Positions 8,864-18,085 of a stretch of DNA of 32,396 nt are shown piece by piece. The notes below the pieces were generated by a model, which worked only from the letters and a program-made list of their open reading frames with translations, had not been told where the DNA came from and did not search any database. Position numbers and translations under genes: made by a program. The DNA is from Nanobdellota archaeon (lineage in GTDB: Archaea > Nanobdellota > Nanobdellia > SCGC-AAA011-G17 > UBA489): positions 1 through 32,396 of the forward strand of contig JAUYMN010000005.1 in assembly GCA_030699455.1 (NCBI GenBank). The letters are read 5' to 3'. Every line of letters begins with the position of its first letter. Position 1 is the stretch's first letter.

Positions 8864-9325
8864 ATGACTTACGAAAGACATTTAGAAATTGCAAGAAGGA
8901 TAGGTCCTAGGTTAAAAGAGAGGGTACTGTATGTTTTTGGAAACGTCCCCAATGCAGGCAATGCTTTTGCACGGCACATAGGTGTAAGCAGAAATACAGG
9001 GCTTACTATGATAAGAAGATACATAAATGGGGATCTTCGCAATATATCACCATTTGTTAAAGCGGCAAATGAAACTCAGAGGAAAAATAGACTCAATCAA
9101 ATAGTACATCTTTATGATATTCTTGGCATAAAGTATGATGATCCAATTGTTAAGGATACCCAAAGAATAAATCCTAATTTTGTAATGCCTAGTGATTCAA
9201 CAGACTCAAACAGGCTGGATTTGGAGAGTTCTTTACTTGGCGACATAAAAAATCTAGAAATTGATGAAATTGTACACTTAAAGAGACTCGCTGAAATATA
9301 TATCCGCTCAAGAAATAATTCTTAA
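8864..9325 (+). CDS. hypothetical protein, possible HTH
   Basis: ATG at 8864 preferred over TTG 8855; AFARHIGVSRNTGLTMIRRYINGDLR resembles an HTH. Confidence 0.6.
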   Translation: MTYERHLEIARRIGPRLKERVLYVFGNVPNAGNAFARHIGVSRNTGLTMIRRYINGDLRNISPFVKAANETQRKNRLNQIVHLYDILGIKYDDPIVKDTQRINPNFVMPSDSTDSNRLDLESSLLGDIKNLEIDEIVHLKRLAEIYIRSRNNS

Positions 9326-9327
9326 AA

Positions 9328-9918
9328 TTAGGAAGAGGCGTTCAACAAACTTCCAAGGTGCCCAAACTGTGCACTAAATCCCGAATACAACGCCAATAAC
9401 CCACATAGGACAAAAGCTAGCACAGTAAGGGTAATTAAAATTCCAGGTATATCTTTTAATTTTCTAGAGCCAAAAAAGTAGCTCCCCATGCTTCCCAAAC
9501 CAGCAAAAGCAAAAATTGCAGTTGTTCCTAAAGGTGATTTTGACATTGAATAGCTGTAGATGTTTCTGGCAGTCCATAACAAAATAACACCAGAGACTAA
9601 CGCAAGATAGGATGCAGGCCGTTTATCAAGTCTTTTATATAAGATTGTGCCTGAAACAATCATAAGTATCGAAAACATAAAATAACCCACACCATAAACC
9701 TCAATATACTGTTTAGGTATTGGTTCAGTAAAATACATAATAAATGCAAATAATGATGTTATTATTCCAATAATGATAAACATCAAGCCATAGGTCTTTT
9801 CACCACCAAAACTTAACTTCTTTTTATGATATTGGTGTAAACAAGAACCAAACAGCAATGCGCCAACACCAACGATCATCAGACCAAAAGCAAGCGGATT
9901 ATATGAAATAGCTATCAC
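9328..9918 (-). CDS. multi-TM membrane protein
   Basis: 196 aa with about six hydrophobic segments. Confidence 0.65.
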   Translation of the reverse strand: MIAISYNPLAFGLMIVGVGALLFGSCLHQYHKKKLSFGGEKTYGLMFIIIGIITSLFAFIMYFTEPIPKQYIEVYGVGYFMFSILMIVSGTILYKRLDKRPASYLALVSGVILLWTARNIYSYSMSKSPLGTTAIFAFAGLGSMGSYFFGSRKLKDIPGILITLTVLAFVLCGLLALYSGFSAQFGHLGSLLNASS

Positions 9919-10158
9919 CTCTCAAGATAATAAAGTTTTTCTAAATTTATAAAGCTTTTTAATAATTTTTTAGTGGTTTATGCCTCTTTGTTTATTTCTT
10001 GAGACCATATTAACTAAATTAAACTTATAGTTTTTTCTTAAATGTTTTAAGATATTAATATTACTAAAATTATTAGGCATATCTTATATATTTTAATAGT
10101 TAATACTATTATAACTTTTAATTTTTAATTAAATATTTTATTTCAAACAACAACAACA

Positions 10159-10473
10159 ATGTTTATAAATAAAAAATATTCTTATTTATCCCAACAGAGG
10201 TGGTTAAATATAGCAATAGGTGATTGGATTTTAGCAAGAAGTGATTCTTTCAAAGATTTGCTGGCTAATCTAAGAGATCATAAAATAAACACAAAGAATT
10301 CTTTTGGAAGAGTTAAGGATAAGCACAGAGATTACGAAGCAAAACTTCGCGAACAGGACGCAAGAATAAGAGAATTAGAAGGAATTATTAGTTCAATTCA
10401 GATGGTTGGAGAAATTCCGGTGCCTACACCCAGATTCAAGAAAGCAAACAAAAAAAACAAAAGAAAACGTTAA
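10159..10473 (+). CDS. hypothetical protein, basic with C-terminal coiled-coil and Lys-rich tail
   Basis: 104 aa ORF; YEAKLREQDARIRELEGIISSIQ heptads; KKANKKNKRKR tail. Confidence 0.55.
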   Translation: MFINKKYSYLSQQRWLNIAIGDWILARSDSFKDLLANLRDHKINTKNSFGRVKDKHRDYEAKLREQDARIRELEGIISSIQMVGEIPVPTPRFKKANKKNKRKR

Positions 10474-10559
10474 AGAAAAATAAATTCCTGCTAAATCTGT
10501 TAATAATTTATAAAAATTAATATCTTCAAAGATATCCATAAAATCTTACTACTTAAATA

Positions 10560-11393
10560 TTACAGATTGTCCATTGGACTTTGCACTTTTTTTAGTTGTT
10601 CTGTAGACACCTTAGTATATCTCTGGGTTGTAGATATATCTGAGTGTCCCAATAGCTCTTGTATAATTCGTATATCTGTTCCGGTTTCCAACAGGTGTGT
10701 TGCAAAAGAGCTTCTTAATGCATGACAAAAAATCCGTTTTTTAATCCCTGATTCAACAGCAGCTTCATTGACAATCTTCTGTGCCATCCTTGTCGTTATA
10801 TGGCCTTTGTAGGAATTAAATATATAATCAGAATCATGTTTCCTATTTTTCAGATAATTTTTCAAATTTCCAATAAAACCGTTGGACAGTATTATGTTTC
10901 TATCTTTTTTGCCTTTTCCAGACCGAACAATGCCCATTTTTTCATGCAAATCCAAATCATTGACCTTTAATTTTACAGCCTCAGAAACTCTTAAACCAGA
11001 AGAATACAACAATTCAATCAATAACCGGTGTTTGGTATTTTTTGGAGCATCAAGCAACTGTCTTATTTCCAATTTAGTTAAAACTGTTGGCAATTTTTTC
11101 TCAATTTTTGGAGCTTTAACTTCTGTAAAAATATTCTTCTTTAGTATATTTGTAAAATAAAATTTTATAGAAGATAATGCCAAGTTAATTGAAGCAGGCT
11201 TATGTTTTTTTGACATAAGGTGAGCAATGTATTTTTTTACATCCTGTTCATTAACGCCCTTTACAGGCTTATTTACATAACTTAAAAAATCATTATTGTG
11301 CCTCAAATAACTTTTTATAGTTGCATCAGAATACCCTCTTATTTTTAATTCTGTTTTCAAATTATCCAAAACAACACCACCTTTTGTTCGCAT
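10560..11393 (-). CDS. xerA: tyrosine recombinase, Xer/XerA-like
   Basis: GLRVSEA (R), GKGKKDR (K), HALRSSFATHLL (HxxR), LLGHSDI (H), QRYTKV (Y); start chosen at MRTKGG, about 23 nt from a TATA-like ATATTTAAG; ORF track extends to 11429. Confidence 0.85.
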   Translation of the reverse strand: MRTKGGVVLDNLKTELKIRGYSDATIKSYLRHNNDFLSYVNKPVKGVNEQDVKKYIAHLMSKKHKPASINLALSSIKFYFTNILKKNIFTEVKAPKIEKKLPTVLTKLEIRQLLDAPKNTKHRLLIELLYSSGLRVSEAVKLKVNDLDLHEKMGIVRSGKGKKDRNIILSNGFIGNLKNYLKNRKHDSDYIFNSYKGHITTRMAQKIVNEAAVESGIKKRIFCHALRSSFATHLLETGTDIRIIQELLGHSDISTTQRYTKVSTEQLKKVQSPMDNL

Positions 11394-11445
11394 AATATGG
11401 AGTAGATAAGAGCTTAAATATGTTTCCAACTTAAATAAAATTGCA

Positions 11446-11727
11446 GTGAACAGAAGAAGTAATATCTTACCTAAAAAATTATCTATTGGCTTGGAAAGCT
11501 TTATGCTTGGATTAGCTATGCTGTCTCCATCTAGTCATAATCAATTTTCAAGTAGACATGGGACGGCAGTTGGAACAGTAAACAATTACACATACAATTG
11601 TAAGTATGCTAACAATAATATCACAACAGCTGAGCCAAGGGGATACCACGAGATAAGTAGGTTAAGGAAATATGGCAAAACAGATCATGCACCAAGACAA
11701 GTTTATACAGAATCTAATAGGGTTTAA
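11446..11727 (+). CDS. hypothetical protein
   Basis: 93 aa ORF with GTG start, divergent from the recombinase. Confidence 0.35.
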   Translation: MNRRSNILPKKLSIGLESFMLGLAMLSPSSHNQFSSRHGTAVGTVNNYTYNCKYANNNITTAEPRGYHEISRLRKYGKTDHAPRQVYTESNRV

Positions 11728-11753
11728 TTGAAACAATATAACAGATTGCAATA

Positions 11754-12089
11754 ATGGCAAGAAGGGAAGGTATGGAAAAAGTATGTCAAGCCCTTAAGGT
11801 CGATGGGGCTATAAGGTTTGACAAACCCAAATCAGGCATAGAAGTATTAGTTACAGACATTCAATCTAAAAGTGGAGATAGAATTGGGAGTTTTGAGGTT
11901 TTCAAAAGAGGCAGCCACAGGGTCAATGATGCCTTATCTGGAAAATTTAAATTAAATCCAGGGGATGGAATCAATTTAGGTGGTGGCATCATCATAAAAG
12001 CATTAAGAAGAACTATTTTTGGGCAGGGCATTTACATACTGTGTAAATATCCAAAAAGTTATAGAGTTACACATATCATATACTCATAA
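11754..12089 (+). CDS. hypothetical protein
   Basis: 111 aa ORF, ATG. Confidence 0.5.
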   Translation: MARREGMEKVCQALKVDGAIRFDKPKSGIEVLVTDIQSKSGDRIGSFEVFKRGSHRVNDALSGKFKLNPGDGINLGGGIIIKALRRTIFGQGIYILCKYPKSYRVTHIIYS

Positions 12090-12127
12090 CATTTAGATTT
12101 AATAAATTCACAATTAAGATTAATCAA

Positions 12128-12529
12128 TTATATATTAAAGATAAACTTCTTGCCAATATCATCGGTGTTAAAGGTATCTCTGTTAACTTCCAAAACATAT
12201 TTCGCATTTGCCTGAGGGATATACTGTTTGCAAGGATCTTCGCTACACGGATCAGCTTTTAACACATCAACAATCTTAAAATCAGCGTCAATAAAAACCA
12301 TGTCAAGTGGAATCAAGGTATTTTTCATCCAGAAATTTTGTGCCATCTCTTCAGGAAAAACAAACAACATCCCACAATTATCACATAGATTATCCCTGTT
12401 CATCAAACCAGTAGTCATCTCACTATATTCATCAGCAATCTCAACATGTATTTTTTTATCTTCCATTTTGACATAAGGAGAACTACATGCAACAGCAAGC
12501 AATAACAAGGCAAAGAGAATTTTTTTCAT
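12128..12529 (-). CDS. DUF192 family protein, probable lipoprotein/exported
   Basis: MTTGLMNRDNLCDNCGMLFVFPEEMAQNFWMKNTLIPLDMVFID motif typical of DUF192; N-terminal signal with AVACSSP. Confidence 0.9.
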   Translation of the reverse strand: MKKILFALLLLAVACSSPYVKMEDKKIHVEIADEYSEMTTGLMNRDNLCDNCGMLFVFPEEMAQNFWMKNTLIPLDMVFIDADFKIVDVLKADPCSEDPCKQYIPQANAKYVLEVNRDTFNTDDIGKKFIFNI

Positions 12530-13227
12530 CCAAAATAAGTTTGATTCCTCTTTTCGGCTTTTGTTGAAAATTCCTGCGACTTGGAAATTACACCCTTCAG
12601 CCGTTTCTCAAACATCTCCGCTTTTTTCAGCAAGGGGGAATAATCCAAATTTAATTTTAGATACTCATCAAGTACACATAATATTTTTGCAGCGGCTCTT
12701 GAATCTGGCAGAGAAGAATCAGTCTCAGCAAATATGCCAGTACTCAGAATATCATCCCTTAACATTAATGCACCAGTAACACCAACAAGTATGCCTTCAA
12801 CTAATGGCTCTCCATGTTTTGATTTAAACTTTTTTGAATCAGAAAGATAATATGCTTTTGGCTCTTTTGAGGTATTTATTGCTTGACTTCCAACACCTTC
12901 TAAGCTGATTATTTCTTTTGCCTTAAGTTCTTTTGCAATTTTTACTAGTACATCGGATATTTCCCATTCAAACCCCTGCATGTTTGCAAGAGCATGCAAA
13001 ATAACAATATTCTTCTTTTTAGAATAAAATATTCCGAGGGGATCAACAGGCCTGCTCGCATGAACTGCAACAACAGGGGGTATTTCCTCCATCCGTATAT
13101 AGCCTATCTTGGTAGCACCAAGATGTTCAATCAAAAATTCAGTAGCAATCGTACCAACAAGTCCAAATCCGGGAAATCCTTCAATTATAACTGGACTTTT
13201 TGGTTTAACTTTAAGTTTATACCTCAT
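12526..13227 (-). CDS. PAC2 family (proteasome assembly chaperone-like) protein
   Basis: PVIIEGFPGFGLVGTIATEFLIEHLGATKIGYI... typical archaeal PAC2; ATGA overlap with the DUF192 gene. Confidence 0.88.
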   Translation of the reverse strand: MRYKLKVKPKSPVIIEGFPGFGLVGTIATEFLIEHLGATKIGYIRMEEIPPVVAVHASRPVDPLGIFYSKKKNIVILHALANMQGFEWEISDVLVKIAKELKAKEIISLEGVGSQAINTSKEPKAYYLSDSKKFKSKHGEPLVEGILVGVTGALMLRDDILSTGIFAETDSSLPDSRAAAKILCVLDEYLKLNLDYSPLLKKAEMFEKRLKGVISKSQEFSTKAEKRNQTYFG

Positions 13228-13446
13228 GTGTTAAACAAATAACATTTGGTTTAAATATCTTTTCTTTATGGTGTATCATTGAAAAGATATTTTAGATTGT
13301 CATAACAGTAATATTATGCCACTATATTCTGGGAAAAATATCCCAATTACCTGCAGAGGAATTTATTATCTATAAATGAAGAGGTTTTTAACAGCCCCAA
13401 ACCCAACATAAACTTTTTTAAACAGGTTTTCAATCCAAACAATCAC

Positions 13447-13521
13447 GGGTCCATAGCTCAGCCTGGTCGGAGCACTTGGCTCTTAACCAAGGGGTCGGGG
13501 GTTCAAATCCCTCTGGATCCG
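13447..13521 (+). tRNA. tRNA-Lys(CTT)
   Basis: acceptor GGGTCCA/TGGATCC, anticodon arm CTTGG-CTCTTAA-CCAAG (anticodon CTT), T-loop GTTCAAATC; CCA not encoded. Confidence 0.93.
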
Positions 13522-13546
13522 CATTTAAAATTCTTCCAGGAATAAA

Positions 13547-14374
13547 CTATTTTGCCAGCAGATATTCCTTATGGATGAACAAGCTTCGCATAAACCAATA
13601 CATTGCATAAAGCTCAAGAGCAAAAGGAAAATACCCAAGATAGCCGAGGATTGGCATTTCAAATATCTTAAAAAATCCAACAAAGGGAACATTGTAAGTC
13701 CATTTAGGGATAGCCCAATAGTTCCAAAATTCCCAGAAAAATCCTAAGATAATACCTGCAAATAAAAGTGAAAGCGGTATTGCTAATTTTCCATCACGTA
13801 AATGTTGAATAACACTCGGTTGTTTGTGGAGGTAATTGATGGGATCAAGAATAAAGAAAAGGCTCAGCCATACCAATGGGAATGTATAAACTGGAAAAAT
13901 AAATGGCAATATAAAACAAGCAACACCAACACCAATTAAAACATAAAGAAAAGATTTTGTTATTTTATATTTTTTATGTAACATCTTTTTTTCAAAAATA
14001 TTAAAAGACCTGATTAATTCAGCAGTTTCAAAAAGTGCAGGAAGCACAGTAGCAAAAGAAATAGAACCAAAAAGATTTCTGAAGTTGCCATGTCCTTCCA
14101 GCCCCATATAACTCCAATTGCTTACACTGACATTTAGAAATTCAAAAATCCACCAAAATATCATAGATAGTATGGCCATGCCAATTAACTGTGAAAATCT
14201 ATTGCTAATGAGTGAATTTTTTCTTAGTTTGTAAACTAAGGCATCAATTACAAGGATATAACCAAGCCATACAAGCGGAAAATACCAGTTAGCAAAAGGC
14301 TGTAGTTTAAAAAAGAAATTAAGTTCCACCAGAACAATAAGAACAATTCCTATAATTCCATATTTTTTAAACAT
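13547..14374 (-). CDS. polytopic membrane protein with internal duplication
   Basis: repeat A NWYFPLVWLGYILVIDALVYKL...IFWWIFEFLNVSVSNWSYMGLEG; repeat B VYTFPLVWLSLFFILDPINYL...LGFFWEFWNYWAIPKWTYNVPFVG. Confidence 0.75.
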   Translation of the reverse strand: MFKKYGIIGIVLIVLVELNFFFKLQPFANWYFPLVWLGYILVIDALVYKLRKNSLISNRFSQLIGMAILSMIFWWIFEFLNVSVSNWSYMGLEGHGNFRNLFGSISFATVLPALFETAELIRSFNIFEKKMLHKKYKITKSFLYVLIGVGVACFILPFIFPVYTFPLVWLSLFFILDPINYLHKQPSVIQHLRDGKLAIPLSLLFAGIILGFFWEFWNYWAIPKWTYNVPFVGFFKIFEMPILGYLGYFPFALELYAMYWFMRSLFIHKEYLLAK

Positions 14375-14412
14375 ATTGCCAAAAAAATGATTATAATATT
14401 TAAAGATGACGG

Positions 14413-14751
14413 ATGAATTATTGTAAATTTGAAGAAAGACAGCGAAGAATCCAATGTTATATCAGGTTAATAGGATCAATATGTGGTCAGTTAGAGAGAG
14501 TAGATTATGAAGAGTCAATAATAATGCTTGATCCACACCTATCTGTTAGCTATCATTCAAGAGATATCGCGAGACCAGAGATAGTGAATGATCCAATTAT
14601 TCTTTCATATCTTGGCCAGCCGGTAGGAATGCACCCCGTTGAAAAAAAAGAGATAGAAAGATATGTGGAAGAATACAAAAGGGACTTTTCTACAGCACTT
14701 ACTCAAAGAGAAAAAGCGCTTTCTGAGATTTTAGACCATAATAAAAATTAA
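14413..14751 (+). CDS. hypothetical protein
   Basis: 112 aa ORF, ATG, AATATTTAAAG TATA-like element upstream. Confidence 0.55.
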   Translation: MNYCKFEERQRRIQCYIRLIGSICGQLERVDYEESIIMLDPHLSVSYHSRDIARPEIVNDPIILSYLGQPVGMHPVEKKEIERYVEEYKRDFSTALTQREKALSEILDHNKN

Positions 14752-14863
14752 CATAAATCTAATCCCACACAGTATTCCTTAATTTTTACCAGCATCATCC
14801 ATAAAATTTCTTAAAACACTTTTCAAATACCTTAATTTTAAACAATCTCAAAACTCCACGAAG

Positions 14864-15718
14864 TTAATTTCGCAGCACTTCATAAATAGAATCAAAAATG
14901 GGTTGATCAGTGGAAAAACTATAAAATCCGGCGCCAAAAGAACCGGCAATCCATTTTAATTTTGCATTGTGTTCATCCTTTCTTTTAAAATAAACTTTTT
15001 TAGCAACATTATCCATAAAAGCTCTTACAACTTCACTTGTTTCAAGATCTCTTAATTTCAAATCACCTTTAAGGTTCATCTTCTGTTCAACTTCATCCAA
15101 GACCTGTATTAATTTTATTTCACAATTTTTAAATCTTCCAAGACTTCTTTCAATTTCTTTAATATCATAAAAAAAATCACTGATGACAATAATCATACTC
15201 CTAGAGCCTATTTTTTTTACATAACCAACTAAAGATTCTTCAAAGTTACTCTTACCTTTGGCCTCTTTGGTCTTTAAATAATCTATTACCTTTACAAACT
15301 GTCTTTTGCCCCTTCTCGGAGTAAACATCTCCAAGCTGTCTGAAAACGTGCTTAAAACAAACTTTTCATTCTTTTTCATTGCCATGTATGCAAACGCAAG
15401 CCCAATCATAGAAGCATAATCAAACTTTTCAACTTTTCCAGAGGCATACCCCATTGATTTGCTTGAATCTATGATGATATGCACAGTAAGGCTTTTATCT
15501 TCTTCATATTTTTTTACATGTAACTTGTCCGTCCGTCCATACACTTTCCAGTCAATATCTCTAAAATCATCACCAGAAGAATATATTCTGTGATCTTTGA
15601 ACAGATTTCCCTTGCCAGTGTGGAAGCTCCTTCTTTCACCAATGTAATTGGAAGAAATCCTTTTTTGAATCAGCAGGCTCATTCTATCCAGATGTTTAAG
15701 AAAATCATCTTCAATCAT
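14864..15718 (-). CDS. DUF58 / vWA-like domain protein
   Basis: FHTGKGNLFKDHRIYSSGDDFRDIDWKVYGRTDKLHVKKYEEDKSLTVHIIIDSSKSM (DUF58 signature, DxSxS). Confidence 0.92.
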   Translation of the reverse strand: MIEDDFLKHLDRMSLLIQKRISSNYIGERRSFHTGKGNLFKDHRIYSSGDDFRDIDWKVYGRTDKLHVKKYEEDKSLTVHIIIDSSKSMGYASGKVEKFDYASMIGLAFAYMAMKKNEKFVLSTFSDSLEMFTPRRGKRQFVKVIDYLKTKEAKGKSNFEESLVGYVKKIGSRSMIIVISDFFYDIKEIERSLGRFKNCEIKLIQVLDEVEQKMNLKGDLKLRDLETSEVVRAFMDNVAKKVYFKRKDEHNAKLKWIAGSFGAGFYSFSTDQPIFDSIYEVLRN

Positions 15719-16665
15719 TTTAAGAGATATTTAACTACATCATCTCCATCAAAATTATTTCTCTCAGCTTCAAAATTCAAAATAATTCTGTGCCTCAATA
15801 TAGGCAAGGCCATTTCTTTAATATCTTCTTTGCTAACATAATTTCTTCCCTCAATAAGCGCTTTTGCTTTTGCAGCCATTAACAAACCTATGCTTGCTCT
15901 CGGGCTTGCACCGTACTCAATTAATTCTTTGTGACTTCTTGTTTTTTGCACAAGTCTAACAACATAATCTTTTATATCATTTGCAACTGGAATTTTTCTT
16001 ACCATATTCTGCATCTGGATTATTGTATTTGCATTTAGGAGTGGTTTAAGCTCATCATTGCTTCTATTTTCTTCGGCATATCTGTTTAATATTTCAGCTT
16101 CAGCTTCTTTGCTTGGATAATCTGTCTTAATCTTAAATAAAAATCTGTCGCTCTGTGCTTCCGGCAACGGATAGGTACCCTCCTGCTCAATAGGATTTTG
16201 TGTAGCCAAAACAAAGAATGGCTGATCCATTTTAAAAACCTGCGTGCCAACTGTAACCTGCTTCTCCTGCATCGCTTCAAGAAGGGCGCTTTGTGTTTTT
16301 GGCGTTGCCCTGTTTATCTCATCCATCAAAACCATATTTGCAAATAGCGGTCCTTTCTGAAATACAAAATCTCTCTTGCCATTCATTTCTTCTAGGACAT
16401 ATGTTCCAATAATATCTGATGGCATTAAATCAGGAGTTCCCTGTATTCTGCTGAAACTTAAATTCATAAGCTTGGCTAAAGTGTTTACTGTAAGTGTTTT
16501 AGCCAGTCCAGGATAACCTTCCAACAATGCATTTGCTCCACATAAGATAGAAATTATAACTTGCTTTAAAACATCTTCCTGACCAACAACAATATACTCT
16601 GCATGGTCAAGAACCTCATCAACAATTCTTTTTACATCTTGGACAGATTTTATATTTGAATCCAT
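15715..16665 (-). CDS. moxR: MoxR-family AAA+ ATPase
   Basis: Walker A LLEGYPGLAKT, Walker B MVLMDEINRATPKTQSALLEAMQE, LATQNPIEQEGTYPLPEAQSDRF. Confidence 0.95.
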   Translation of the reverse strand: MDSNIKSVQDVKRIVDEVLDHAEYIVVGQEDVLKQVIISILCGANALLEGYPGLAKTLTVNTLAKLMNLSFSRIQGTPDLMPSDIIGTYVLEEMNGKRDFVFQKGPLFANMVLMDEINRATPKTQSALLEAMQEKQVTVGTQVFKMDQPFFVLATQNPIEQEGTYPLPEAQSDRFLFKIKTDYPSKEAEAEILNRYAEENRSNDELKPLLNANTIIQMQNMVRKIPVANDIKDYVVRLVQKTRSHKELIEYGASPRASIGLLMAAKAKALIEGRNYVSKEDIKEMALPILRHRIILNFEAERNNFDGDDVVKYLLK

Positions 16666-16713
16666 TTAACATACTCCTCACTGCAACCCATCACCCCGCA
16701 ACTAACAAAAATT

Positions 16714-17511
16714 TCACTGTTTATTAAGATTATTGTAAAAGTTCTCTACTATTTCCATCTCATCTACATTTATACTTTCACTGTATGAAGAATCCTGTTT
16801 TCCACCAATCACGCCAGTGAATTTCTTGCCGTTAGAACTGCCTTCTCCAAGTTCGCCATTTTTGTCAAGATCCAGCTCATTTGCTTCAGTAGCTAATTCA
16901 AACTCAAGTTCCCTTTTTCCTACATTGATATCACTTTCTTCCCCATATATATCACCAGTTTTTCTTCCAGGAGTATTGCTTTCATCATCAAGAAACAGCC
17001 CAGTAATTCCACTGATACCCCTATCAAATCCGTCAGATTTTACGGCACTAACAAGATTAAATCCACTAAACTGCATGTAGAATATCAACATACCAATGGC
17101 AAAAATACCACCAACCCTTTTTAATGTTCTCTTGCCACTAAGTAAATCATAAATTCCAACGAAACCAATTTTCTCAGCAACTTCCAAGTTTAATCTTTCT
17201 ATTATTTCATTTGTTCTTTCAGAATTATCAGATGCAGTCCTAAGCTGCCATTCAAGATCAGGTATTTTCTTCTCAATTTCTCCCAAACTGGCTTTCTTTG
17301 CAGATTTAAGGAATCCAAAGACAAGATAACCCCCACCTATGATTATTGAATACATGAAGGATATGCCAAATAAAAGTAGCGCACCAGATACTATCAGGCT
17401 GATTAATATGCTGTCCAAAAAACAATCAAAGAACTTAGTATAAACAAGCCCCCTTTTCAAACGGGAGATATCCCCCCTAATATTTACCATCATTACAAGT
17501 ATGGTGAACAA
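16714..17511 (-). CDS. membrane protein of the MoxR-vWA cluster (unknown)
   Basis: two TM regions, acidic C-terminal region; overlaps the upstream gene. Confidence 0.65.
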   Translation of the reverse strand: MFTILVMMVNIRGDISRLKRGLVYTKFFDCFLDSILISLIVSGALLLFGISFMYSIIIGGGYLVFGFLKSAKKASLGEIEKKIPDLEWQLRTASDNSERTNEIIERLNLEVAEKIGFVGIYDLLSGKRTLKRVGGIFAIGMLIFYMQFSGFNLVSAVKSDGFDRGISGITGLFLDDESNTPGRKTGDIYGEESDINVGKRELEFELATEANELDLDKNGELGEGSSNGKKFTGVIGGKQDSSYSESINVDEMEIVENFYNNLNKQ

Positions 17512-18059
17512 ACACTCAAACTCATGTCAATATCGCCATTGTCATCAGTTATGCATAGCTTGTATGCATCAACAAGTTCCCTCTGAGTAATCAAATCATC
17601 TTCTAATCCTTTAATTTGGCTTTTTAGCTCCTTAATATCTCCGTCAAGCTCGGTTTTTTCTTTTTTTAAAATATCATTAATATCTTTAAGGTCATCATTC
17701 TCTTTGTTTAGTTCACTTTCACTATTCTTTTTTTCCTCTACCTTTTGTGCTAGGTCATTAACATTACCACTCAAATTTTCCAGTTCAGAAGTTTTCAATG
17801 CAAGCTGGTCACTCAAGACCTGATTACCTTTTTCCAATGAACTGACCCTTGAAAAATACACAAAAACGCCGGCAACCAAAACAATAACAAGCACCAAAGA
17901 AACAACCTTCAGCCCATTGCCACTTTTGTGGACATGCCTGACATCATAATCACCTTTTTTTTCAAACTGCAAACCACTCTCTTTCAGCTTTGTGAGCTCC
18001 TTGTTAACTCTCTCCAAATCTTTTTCTCTTTTTTTTGCTCTCCACTCTTCTATGCCCAT
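17493..18059 (-). CDS. single-TM coiled-coil protein of the MoxR-vWA cluster
   Basis: TM VVSLVLVIVLVAGVFVYF followed by a long coiled coil (VNDLAQKVEEKKNSESELNKENDDLKDINDILKKEK...). Confidence 0.7.
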   Translation of the reverse strand: MGIEEWRAKKREKDLERVNKELTKLKESGLQFEKKGDYDVRHVHKSGNGLKVVSLVLVIVLVAGVFVYFSRVSSLEKGNQVLSDQLALKTSELENLSGNVNDLAQKVEEKKNSESELNKENDDLKDINDILKKEKTELDGDIKELKSQIKGLEDDLITQRELVDAYKLCITDDNGDIDMSLSVCSPYL

Positions 18060-18085
18060 GATGTTTATTTCAAAATAAATCCAGT

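Noticed and set aside
10560-11393. Integrase marking an integrated element at tRNA-Lys
   Set aside because: tRNA-Lys is intact and about 2 kb away with housekeeping-like genes between; no att duplication seen; the enzyme resembles chromosomal XerA
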